Assembly (NCBI RefSeq): GCF_023159225.1
Contig: NC_063161.1
Location: 121,806,958 to 121,870,957, forward strand
Direction of reading: 5' to 3'
Source: Perognathus longimembris pacificus
Lineage: Eukaryota; Chordata; Mammalia; Rodentia; Heteromyidae
Length of the DNA: 64,000 nucleotides
The translations under genes were made by a program, and so were the position numbers. Position 1 is the first letter of the stretch; each line of letters begins with the position of its first letter. The notes under the pieces are model-generated. The model ran no database searches. It had not been told where the DNA came from and was given only the letters and a program-made list of their open reading frames with translations. Shown piece after piece: positions 48,305-58,642 of this stretch.

Positions 48305-48380
48305 TAAAATTTAATTTTATTGTTAGGATGGTGTATAGAGGGGTTTTAGTTATATACATAGGGTAGTGAGTACATTTCTT
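48305..48380 (-). mobile_element. L1 3' end, antisense, left part
   Basis: TTTAATTTTATTGTTAGGAT, then GGGGTTTTAGTTATATACAT and AGTGAGTACATTTCTT. It continues seamlessly at 50901 after the inserted ZCWPW1 retrocopy block. Confidence 0.8.
48368..48380. repeat. Target-site duplication, left (ZCWPW1 block)
   Basis: GAGTACATTTCTT directly beside the retrocopy's poly(A) (T-run on plus). Identical to 50901-50913. Confidence 0.9.
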
Positions 48381-50250
48381 TTTTTTTTTTTTCTTGACCA
48401 AACCTGCTTTATTAGCACAGCACCTGTGCAGCTCTGACAGGAACTTCGTATACAATCAACAACTCCCAACATTCAATAGCTGGTCAAGGACAGGGCTCCA
48501 AGGCTCTCCCTACCACTCCAGAGTAAAGGAGCAGAGTTGGGAGCACAGCTACTCCCAGCAGGCCATGGGGAAGTCCTCTGCACTGTCTCTGGGTTGCAGC
48601 TCCCCTTGCTCCTCTGCCTCTTTCCCAATATCTTCCATGAGTTGCTCCAAGTCCAGGTCACTGGATGCTCTATCCTCAGGTGGGGCATGAATAACGGCCT
48701 CAGCTAGTAGCTCGGGGAGTGCAGGCCAAGCTTTCCCCACCAAGGGACAGGGCTCATGACAAGCTGGTGGGGCCAGGCCCTGGGACACCATTCTAACGAC
48801 GTTTTCCTTAGACAATCTGGGCGCTGTGGCCTTGCTTTGAGGAGCTTGAAATTTTTCTTACAGCCTGGCTGGTCTGGATTCCTTGGCTCTTCTTTCTTGA
48901 TTGTGGACACAGGAGCATCTACACATTCATTGTCCAGAGATCTGCTCTTCATTCTCTTTTTCAGGGGTCTGTCTTGTTCATCTGCGGTGCCTGTAGGCTT
49001 GGATTTTTTGGTTTGCTTTTTGGCTGACCTGGAACCAGGCAAAGTTGGATTCTTCCCCCCCCCCCCCCACTGTTGTCAGATCTACCATATCGGTTCCAGA
49101 AACCAATCAAGTTGACCCGAGCCAGAATATCAACTTGTTGTGCCTTGTGAGCCATCATTATGGCTGCCCCCAGTTTCTGGCTGTAGTCCTTGTGCTTGTA
49201 CTTTTTCACTCCTATTAGCTCCAGGACAGTTCCTGGAAGTTCTTTAGCATGTTGATTGGGATCCAAGCACGAGAAACTGTGTCTCCAAAAAACGTCACGT
49301 GGTACTTAGATGGCAAATGATCAAGATGAGAAGCAAAAATAAAATACTCTCCCAGGTCAGGATCAGATTCTACCATGCCTGGCTACCAGGGATAGCCATA
49401 TTTCTTGGCCCAGAGGGACATAGGAAGCATAGGCCACTTCACTCTCAGACTGTCCAGGCCTCCTCAGGAATATCACAGCGATTATAGGCCAAGTCTGGAT
49501 TCAGGTCACAGATGCAGTTGTCAGGGAGAATTGAAGGATCAATGTCCCCACTCAGCTGCCTCCATTTTTCACAGTGTGGCAAGGAACATTGAACCCGGAC
49601 TTGACAATGAGGAGCTTCAATCTTTCCTCTGCTCTCAGGGAAGCTACTAAGTGTCTTTTCAGAGGGTGCAGGAATTGGTTGGCTTGCCTTAGATGGTCCT
49701 CTCTGAGGGATAATTTCATTTTCTTGAGAGGCTGAAATCTGTGGATCCACACTGGCATTACCAATAGCAGTAGCAGAAGAAGCAATTCTTTGCTTTTTGT
49801 GTAACTTGGTACATACTATGCACTGAGCACAGCAATTCTCTGCCAAATTAAGGCCAGATCCCACCCCTCCCAAGCAGTCCTGGAGGGACTTCTGTAGCAC
49901 AATCTGGACAATCTCCTCAAATTCTGCATTGGTAAGAGTTGTTTTTTCCTTTTTTTCTTCTCCATAGACTTGTCTTGAGCCTTGCCTTTTATCTCCCATC
50001 CACTGTTTGGCCTATTCTCTGTGATTGCCTTCTCCTCCTCCTCTAACTTGGTCTTGAACATGATAGTCTCAGTTACTCCCTCTGATGTTCTCACTCCCAG
50101 TGTCATGTACTCCTGGGGTGAATTAGGACCTTGAGGTATCACCTACAATTTTTGTGTAGGTGGAGCAAAGCTTTTCTTTGTACCATTTCCACATTCTTCC
50201 TTTTTCTGCAATGTTGCCATCTTTCCACCAAGAAACTTTATGTTCTTTGC
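48381..50250 (-). pseudogene. ZCWPW1: ZCWPW1 processed pseudogene (retrocopy)
   Basis: ZCWPW1 is a germline chromatin reader (CW zinc finger plus PWWP) that binds PRDM9-marked nucleosomes in meiosis. On the minus strand the copy runs from the N-terminus (ATG at 50220, MATLQKKEECGNGTKKSFAP) through TNAEFEEIVQIVLQKSLQ. The CW domain follows (CEKWRQLSGDIDPSILPDN; its usual tryptophan near PDNW is read as C), then PWWP-region text near 49445-49270. LIGVKKYKHKDYSQKLGAA and the acidic tail DRASSDLDLEQLMEDIGKE come next, stop near 48549. No introns interrupt it. A 3'UTR follows with AATAAA (complement of 48408-48413) and poly(A) (plus T-run 48381-48392). Stops (for example soon after PPTQKL) and several frameshifts break it, so it is not a working gene. 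It is bounded by a 13-bp duplication at 48368-48380 and 50901-50913. Confidence 0.93.
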
Positions 50251-50340
50251 TTAAGCACAAAGAAGCTCAGAAACAGTGCCTAGTCCCTGAGTTCAAGCCT
50301 CAGGATCAGAAAAAAAAAACCACAAAACAAAAAAACAAAA
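50251..50340 (+). mobile_element. SINE right-monomer fragment
   Basis: CTTAAGCACAAAGAAGCTCAG, then CAGTGCCTAGTCCCTGAGTT and CAAGCC, followed by an AAAAC-type A-rich tail. The 5' part is missing. It abuts the 5' end of the ZCWPW1 retrocopy. Confidence 0.7.
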
Positions 50341-50361
50341 CAAAACAGAAAAGAGGAAGAG

Positions 50362-50540
50362 GGGCTGGGAATGTGGCCTAGTGGTAAAGTGCTCGTCTTG
50401 TATACATGAAGTCCTGGGTTCAACTCCTAAGCATCACATATATAGAAAATGGCACTGTGGCTCAAGTGGCAGAGTGCTAGCTTTGAGCAAAAAAGAAGCC
50501 AGGGACAGTGCTCAAGCCCTGAGTTCAAGACTGGAAAAAA
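50362..50540 (+). mobile_element. ID-type/right-monomer SINE dimer (IDL-Geo-like)
   Basis: GGGGCTGGGAATGTGGCCTAG and GGGTTCAACTCC (left unit), then GGCACTGTGGCTCAAGTGGC and GAGTTCAAG (right unit), then a short A-run that passes into the purine tract. The junction between units is slightly shortened. Confidence 0.85.
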
Positions 50541-50900
50541 AATGAACGAAGAGATAAAGGAGGGGAGAAGGTGTAGAGAACAGAGGTGAGGGGGATAGAA
50601 AGAGACCAGAGAAGGGACAGGAAATAGGGGAAGGGAGGAGGGAAAGGAAGCTGAGGGGGAAGGGCAGGAACCAGAAAAGGGAGAGGGAAGGAAAGAGAGG
50701 GAGGGGAAGGAGGGAGGGAAAAGAGAAGGAAGAAGAGATGAAGGAGAGAGAGGGAGGAGGAGGGAGGGAGAAAAGAATGGGCAGGGAATGAGAGGGAAGG
50801 GGAAGGGATTGAGAGAAGGGGAGAAGGCAGGAAATGGAGGGGGAAGGGGAGGGATGGGGAGGGGAAAAGAGGAAGGAAAGGGGGGGAAGAGGAAAGGTGG
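50541..50900. repeat. ~360-bp polypurine (GGGAA/GGA)n tract
   Basis: The plus strand is almost only G and A, in irregular GGGAA, GGAGG and GAGA units with a few C/T interruptions, directly after the SINE tail. Long minus-strand frames here (proline/serine/phenylalanine) are low-complexity artefacts. Confidence 0.9.
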
Positions 50901-50913
50901 GAGTACATTTCTT
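50901..50913. repeat. Target-site duplication, right (ZCWPW1 block)
   Basis: GAGTACATTTCTT directly after the purine tract. The L1 tail resumes from here as if uninterrupted. Confidence 0.9.
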
Positions 50914-51090
50914 ATCATACTTGTTACCCCCCTCCCTCATTTTTCTCCCCCAACCTGCCCCAAAACAGTTGTATAGTTAATTTCCAACATATTGTCTTGT
51001 GAATATGACTATTGCATTAATTTGCCCTTTATCCTTTGTCTCACCATTTTCATGTTCCCCTTCCCTTCCCTAATTCAAGTAAACATACTT
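50914..51090 (-). mobile_element. L1 3' end, antisense, right part
   Basis: ATCATACTTGTTACCCCC, then CTCATTTTTCTCCCCCAACC, TTGTGAATATGACTATTGCA and CCTTTGTCTCACCATTTTC continue the L1 interrupted at 48380. Confidence 0.8.
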
Positions 51091-52339
51091 AACTAAAGTT
51101 TGTATGGAAAAAAAGGCAGAGTAAAATCTTGATAAGCTCAATACTGCTAGTTGTGTTATTATTTAGTAGTGCAGGAGAGTGAGGTTATTAGCTATATATA
51201 TATAGAGAGAGAATATGTATATATTCTGTACCTATTTAAAAGTCAGAATGTTATTAAAGTGTATCTAAGAATGATTCATTTTTAAATTGACAACACAGAG
51301 ATAATATTTTCTACTTACCTATTTCAAAGGAACGACATAAAGGAAGTACTTTTAATTGTGTCACTTTGAGCCATCATTCTAATCATTTTATTAATGTGTC
51401 TTAGTTATTTCAAAGATAATCTGATAAATGACATACTGTTGTTAAAACATTCGCTAACCTGTCTTTTGCATCTCTTTTCTCCCAGGAAAACTGGTGCTCA
51501 AGGAAGGTGCATGCCTTTTGGCTTAAATTATTTTTTGTTTAGCTTTCTGCTGCCAAGTGCTAAAGCCAATTCAACTATTATATTTTCACACCCCTTTGAC
51601 CAGGAAACTCTATCAAACAAGCAGTTTTTCTTTAAATAAGTTCTGTCGTGAATGTATTCTGAACCTTTACTTTGGCTAACAGATAAACTTCATTCACCCA
51701 ACATAGCTATAATGTATAAACTATACTTACTAAATTTATAGATGCTACTTCAACAGAAAATGAATTACAATGTAGAGTACTTTCTTTTTGCCATATAACA
51801 TTTTATTTCCTAGTGATTAATGTGTATTTTACATTAATCTTAGTCTACATGGAAATGCTACTTCAGATATTTGATGGAAAATAATTTTACATTAACTCTA
51901 AATATATTTTTGGTTTAATAAAACATAGCTTTGATATCAAAACTCTTCAAGATGCATAAAAATTACAGATTTGGATAAATGTCAGGTTCTTTAAATTACC
52001 ATATGCAGAAGAACCATTTGGAGCCTTAGAAACTAAACTATTATAGATGAAATATGAAATCTAGACTTCTATTTAGATCTCATTATACTACAACCTAGTT
52101 TTCTCTAACAAGACAAAATCATGTATTCTTCATCATTGACACAAGTTATCTTCTACAAAGTTGCCATGAACACTGAATTAGCAAGTGCTGAGCCATTGCT
52201 ACAAGGAAACTATTAGCTGCAAGTCTCCAGTAATAATATTCTCAGCCTAGGCATAATCAAATATTGTTAGCTAGAGATGGAAATACTTACTGAGGTTAAA
52301 ACCAGAGAGAAGAAATTATTTTCATTAACTGGTAACTAC
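51091..52339. other. Unique AT-rich noncoding DNA
   Basis: Nothing recognised except a short TA/GA repeat near 51192-51215. Confidence 0.5.
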
Positions 52340-52745
52340 ATTGCTAGCCAGTTTTCTTTTGCTGTGACAAAGAATTTGAAAAAAAACAAAAGGAGAAAGT
52401 GCTCATTTGGGCTCATAGTTTCATAGGTTTCAGTCCATGGTTACTTGGCTTTACTGTTTCTGGGCCTATGGTGAGGCAAAACATCTGAGTTGGAGGATTG
52501 TGTATTGGAGCAAAGCTGTTCACTGACTGGAAGCCCAGTCGGTAAGAAAGAAACAGATGGGATGGGAAGAAAGGGGCAAGGTCCCTTCAAAGGCAAAACT
52601 CTAGTGCCCAACTTCATCCAACAAAGCCTCACTTTGTGGAGCTTCTATTACCTCCCAGTAATGACCTCAGCTTGCAGCCAGTCCTTCAACAGCAAAACAT
52701 TGCAGGCAAGATCCAAACCAAAGCACACATCATTTTTATTAGACA
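52340..52745 (+). mobile_element. Interspersed repeat of uncertain class
   Basis: The text CAGTTTTCTTTTGCTGTGAC, GGTTTCAGTCCATGGTTAC, TTTCTGGGCCTATGGTGAGG and CCCTTCAAAGGCAAAAC follows the layout of a repeat I have seen often in rodent genomes. I cannot name the family reliably; a non-autonomous DNA transposon is one possibility. Frames at 52441-52777 belong to it. Confidence 0.4.
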
Positions 52746-53657
52746 TATTTTTGCTTAAGGGCACCTTACATGATTAGTTCATGATTGGAAATATCATTAC
52801 AGAATATTTAATTATATGGATTATAGAAGATTTATATAATATATTATTATATTACTAATTAATGAAACTTGAACTCAATGGCCAAGAGGTTTATAACACA
52901 TGCCCCCCAAAACCTATATTTTCTCCATTAAGTATACCAAAATCTTCTTTCATTTAGTAACACTAGATAACACCCCAACACTGTGTTTTTAGGCCATTTT
53001 AAAATGTGAAACCATATCAGACCAAAGAAAATTTGAACCTACAGAATTCACAGTAAGCTGAGAAAACATGAATCATTAAAATAGCATATATGTAGGCATA
53101 CTACATTGCAATTTTGTATCAGCCCAATAGAAGAGTAATTTAAATGTGTTGAGGAAATTTTAAACTTTAAAATAGTATATCCAATAAAATACCCTAAAAA
53201 TGAGGACAAAATGTGACATTGTTTTTATTCTTATTTCTTTAGAATATAACACTTCTGGATTCCAGGGAATTCTCAGTGAACAAGGAATATGAGATGCAGA
53301 AAGTAGTGATTAATTATGTTGCTAAATATGTTGTTAAATCTAAATAAACATTGTATAAGACTATATATGATATATTCCTAGTTTTCATTTCCTTCTACAT
53401 AAATAAAAATTTACAACATATAGTAATATCAATAAGTGGAAGAAGAAATGACAGCTTTAAACATTTTATTGTCATTGCACTTTTATTGGTATTTTATGGA
53501 AAGTAAAGAGGCAAAATATGCTTGTTTTTATTGCATCTGTTGGGTATGATGAGTTCTAGAAGATTAACACTCAAGAACAAAACAATAGAAAAGATATTAT
53601 GAGAAATAATAGAAAAGAATTAGAATTTTTCAAAAGTTAAGAAAAGGCAACAATAAT
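52746..53657. other. Unique AT-rich noncoding DNA
   Basis: Nothing recognised. Confidence 0.5.
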
Positions 53658-53667
53658 AAAAAGCAAA

Positions 53668-53872
53668 GGTGGGCCGGGAATCTGGCTTGGTGGTAGAGTG
53701 CTTGCCTAGCATGCATGAAGACCTGGGTTAGATTCCTCTGTACCACCTAAACAGAAAAAGCCAGAAGTGGCACTGTGGCTCAAGTGGTAGAGTGCTAGCC
53801 TTGAATAAAAAAGAATCCAGGGACAATGCTCAGGCACTGGGTTCAAGCCCCACGACTGGCAAAAAGAAAAGG
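53668..53872 (+). mobile_element. ID-type/right-monomer SINE dimer (IDL-Geo-like)
   Basis: GGGCCGGGAATCTGGCTTGG and GGGTTAGATTCC (left), AAGCCAGAAGTGGCACTGTG and GGGTTCAAGCCCC (right), then an AAAAAG-type tail. Target-site duplication AAAAAGCAAA at 53658-53667 and 53873-53882. Confidence 0.88.
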
Positions 53873-53882
53873 AAAAAGCAAA

Positions 53883-56800
53883 TATAAAAATTTGAAAGTA
53901 GCCTAGCAAAAAGGCCAAAATAGAATAGTAAAAGCCTGTACAAATACATCAATAATAATAATCTAAGCTCTTCAGTGAAAAATATAATTAGTTTACTGAC
54001 AAAAACTCTGCCAGTAGATGCTTTACATTAAGTACACTTGAAATATTAGACACCAAATTATAGAAATCAAAGGAAAATTTTATGTAGTTACAGTTGTCAA
54101 AAAAGAATATAGAATCCATTGTTAGATGGACACAGAACTCATGAAAATGATTTCATAAATATTCAAACTTTAATTCATATTCTAACATAGCTTAAGCATG
54201 CATAGCTATAAATGACTAACCTCATTATAAGTAGAGATTCTCATACAACAAATTTTGTTTTTGATAGATCAAGCTAATAAATAGATGACAGGTTTGTGGA
54301 TGTTCATTTTATGTATTTTCCTTGTGCCAAGCCAGAATGTATGTGAATTTTTTCTAAAAGTCCATATAAATTATTGGCCTCAATGCATAAAAAAGCAAGT
54401 TAGAAATTTACAGACACAGTGTTAAGCCAATGTGTGCCCTCCCTTGAAATACTTTACCTGCATTGCTTCAATGGTATTCACCTCTGTGTTCCTGGTTCCA
54501 GAGAGACCTTTCTGGGGCCTTGGATTCACTTTGGGATCTAGGTACTTGCTGATATCCTCCAGTTATATTTATCAATCTGGGGATTCTTTGTGTGTTTTGT
54601 TCAATGTCAGTGAGGTGTTAGTAATTAGAAGTGCTGAATAAGGAAGAAAGAAAGAAAACCATGAATATATGTGCTGGATTGGTTTGGATGCACTGGGAAT
54701 CAACAGTGCTAGTAATGCACCATTGTGGATTTTAGCACATTGGGTGGGTTTAGTACAGTGGAGCAGTGGGACTGATATCACAGATTAAAACAGGCGATGC
54801 CTAATGACATAAAAATCAGAGTGAAGAAATCATGGCAGCCATACAATGACTTATTCAAGAGCAACTATGAGACACCACTTACAGACTCCTACAGTTACTG
54901 GAACAAAGAGTCCAGTTTGCCTGAGCAGGAGCCCATGGATAAAGTGCCAGGAAAAATATTCATACTAGCAAACATAAGACACACTGTCTAATATAAATTT
55001 ATAGTGCTCAAAGCATTAATTATTTTTATATCCAGGTTATATTGAAGGTTTTCAGTTAGCACCCAGGGAAAGGAATTGGTTATCTGAAAAATAACTTCAA
55101 AATTGTTGACAACACCATTTATTAGAAAGTCAAAACATAAACACTCAAAAATAGTGCTAGACTTAATCAACAACAAAGGAAATAGAGAAAAGACAGAGAT
55201 ACATCTGCTCCACACGGGATTTTTTTTCAATGAAAAGCAAGAAAAAACATCAGTGTTACCCTGAAGACTTTTAAGCCTGGCAGAGAATAAACACAGCCAT
55301 TACTCCGGTTCGCCACTGTAACCTTGGGGAGCTGAACTGGAACACCGAACGGGCTGCCACCTGCGCGGCTGAAGAAAGACTAATAGCAGGAACTTAACAT
55401 CAGATCGGTGATTTCTTGGCTGCAAGAAAAGGTGGCATCTTTCATAAAGCAAGCTGTTTGCCTTTTAGTGACTCCAATTCTACTGAAGATTGTTGTTTTA
55501 TAATGGACAAAAACCTTTGCTGGCAGCATTGCCTGTATACTGCATTTTTATAAAAGACTCTGACAGATGCTCCTGCCTTGTCCCCCCCCACCCCCTCAAA
55601 CATTCATTGTGGGTAATGTCTGCAGCACATGCTGCCCGTGAGGAGCCATCACTGATGCACTGATTCCAAACAACCATTGTGTACCAAACAGCCAGCATCT
55701 CTGAAAGTTTTTAGCCCACCACCTATCAGAAAATCAAGTTCACATTTAATAGTTTACTAAATAAGGAGCAAAAGGGGGGAAAAACCACATTGTATACCCC
55801 TTTCTCCATGGAAGCAACCAAATAGCATATATATTTCCTTATAGCATACTAATTACATTTTCCAATTATTTTTTCATAAAACAGCTAAATATTTTGTAGA
55901 AGACCCATATGTGGAGCTTTAGGATTCGGTGTTGATTATACACTTCTTGTAAAAAAAATTACCAGATGAACTTTTATTGTACATTGTTGTGAGGGTCATG
56001 GCTTTTGTCTTGCTGATGTCAAGTTTAATCACTTTGTTTTGGAGCCCAAAGTCAGATCTGCAGATCTTTTCAGGTAAAAATGCAATTCTCACAAAGAGAA
56101 ATGTGAAAGGAAACGTTGAAATCACTGAGTATGGAATATGAAACTGAGACACAGGAGATGTTTTAGGGAACTTTTAAAATAGCTAATTTGAAAAGCTACT
56201 GCATTATGAAAGAGTATTCATCATGTGGGTTGGGGCAGAGAGAAAAACCTCTCAAAATACAAGTGCAGTGGAATTAACAAGACCTGGAGAATGCTTAGCT
56301 TTGAGGAATGGGACGAGATTCAAAGAATCTGAACAGGAATGTATGTAAAATATGTCCTAGGCTCAGGGTTGAAGGATGAATACAGTAGACTTTCCCAGGA
56401 AATTCAGACGTAGAAACCAAGAAGGAAACTGGAATGAAAGGAGGATAAAATTTAGGAAGGTCACTAGTCTAAATTACCTGTATTTCTCATCTCCATTTTT
56501 TCCTGATTAGTGCTGTTTGTTAAGAATAGATGAGATAAAGAATACATCGTGATGTGATCTCATTGCTGTTTGTAGTTCATGTTTGTGCATCTTTTCAAAA
56601 GCTGTATGGTAACTATGACAGTGAATGTCATAATTTTTCTAGATGGTATGTTGAAGTAATTCTAATTCTTATAAAATTACCATTATAATGGAAGCAAAGT
56701 TTGAGTACCTCACACTTTGAGTCTTTGGTCATGTTTCTCTGTCAGTTGGTTTTCTTAGATAAATATGTGTTGTACACACCCATTGCACCCTATATATGTG

Positions 56801-58626
56801 GAATAATGCACTGTTCACCTTGGTCCTCTACTCCAAGGCTTAAAAATAAATGAGATTTTTATGTCTATTGTTTTATAATTCTGTGGGTTCCACACAGTTC
56901 ATTCTAATAAAATGGTAAAAATTTCAAATGCTATGATTCATTTTTTTCTAATACTGCTTGGAAAAATAATTGAGCCAAGGATTTTTGGTTTTTGATAGTA
57001 GTGACAGTTCAAACAAGATACTAATTATTAGAAGCTAAATTAATCAATGTAAGTTAATCCATAAAATATTAAAACACAAAACCTGAGTACTCAATAACTT
57101 GAAATTGAATGGATGCCCTGATATTTATTTGTACTATTTTCATCCCAAGCATTCAAGCAATTCAATAATTTAATATTCATGTGTGGAAATGATGGTCTGT
57201 TATGCTCAAGGAATTTGTAATGTCATTGAATGCAGGGATCAGAAACTTTATTTTTCATAGACACAGTTATATCATATATATATATGCTATACATATGTAT
57301 TGTGTGATATATATGTGTTTTCATAAATATACTATTTGAGAGTAATTTAGAGTCAATTTACATTATTTACGTTTCACTGTGATTTTTTTAATGTAAGAAG
57401 TATAACCCTATTTCAGGGTTAGGAAATCTCAACAATCTATGTAATTCCACACAGCAGTAAATCAGAGGATAACAACAGCTTAAACCTAGGTCTGCCTCAT
57501 TTGAAAGAATAAACTTTCCCAATTTTACTGTCTTCAGAAAGTTGTTAAAATTCATTTAACTGCCTCAAGTTGATACTGAGACTGCATTGGAAGCAAAGAT
57601 TTTACTTAATGAAATCATCTTGTTTTCCATCAGTAGTTAACCCCTAAATTTATGTGTTGCAGTATATGTTGCTTTGAATTTTACATTCATTCACGCAAGA
57701 AAATACAAGATGAAATATTTTTTAAAGATGCCTGTTTCACCCTTAGGTATTTCCTTCTTCCCTTCCATCCTTCTTTCATCTCTTTCTTTTCTCCATATTA
57801 AAGGTGTATGATATTAAAGTTAAAGTGTGTATGATATTAAAATTTAGCACAGGCACATGATAATCAATAATCGTCAGAGGAGGTAAACATTTTCCATTTT
57901 TTGATGAAAATATGTTAAATGTAAGCAGTACCATGTGCTATTTTTGGTAAAATATAGAATATTCAAATCAGAGTGTTAATATTTCCATCTCTCCATCATT
58001 ACTTTGTGTTTGGAACACTCACCTCCTCTTTTCCTGTGATTTATGAAATATGTGATAGGTTATTGTGACCTAAACTCACCCCACAGTGCATGTCATAGCA
58101 ATTGTATTTCAATATATTTCTTATGCTAAAACATAGCACATATATTTTACTCTAATAATAACAGGTTATCTGAGTCTTGGAGTCTTATTTCCAAAATTTT
58201 GGCACTATTTTTTTGTTAGGAAATATTCTTCCTTGGTTTATTATTTCGAATAGATATTAGTAGTTCCAATTTTCAGTTGTGAAAAAGCCAGTGTTGGTGT
58301 GTGTTTATTTCCTGAATTCCTTAAGCCTGGTGTCTGCCTGGAATTTATGATGGCTCAATATATTAGTCTAGTCAAAAATATGTTAGCACATACTTTTGAT
58401 AAGAGGTAAGAGGTAAGATAAGAGGTCCGAAAACACCCATATTGTGGGTATAACTTTTATTATTTATCTCAAGTTTAAGAAGCTATCTCCTAGCAGCTGG
58501 TTTAGGCTGAAGTTTGTGTTTGCAATATATATCATATTTTAGTTTATTTATGTCTGGAAACTCTTAGGGAGAAGTAGAGAATGAAAAAAATTGAGAGCAC
58601 AAATTTTGTTAATTTTGTGTTGATGT
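53883..58626. other. Unique noncoding DNA
   Basis: 4.7 kb with no recognised mobile element. A CpG-bearing, GC-richer patch lies at 55290-55385 and a TA repeat near 57262-57330. The small frame at 54797-54991 has no known family signature. Confidence 0.5.
57262..57330. repeat. TA/TATG-rich microsatellite
   Basis: Alternating TA units with GTAT interruptions. Confidence 0.8.
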
Positions 58627-58642
58627 AAACAAACACAGATTT

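Noticed and set aside
50427..50940. Three overlapping 127-163-codon minus frames
   Set aside because: Translations of the polypurine tract: low-complexity proline/serine/phenylalanine sequence, not proteins.
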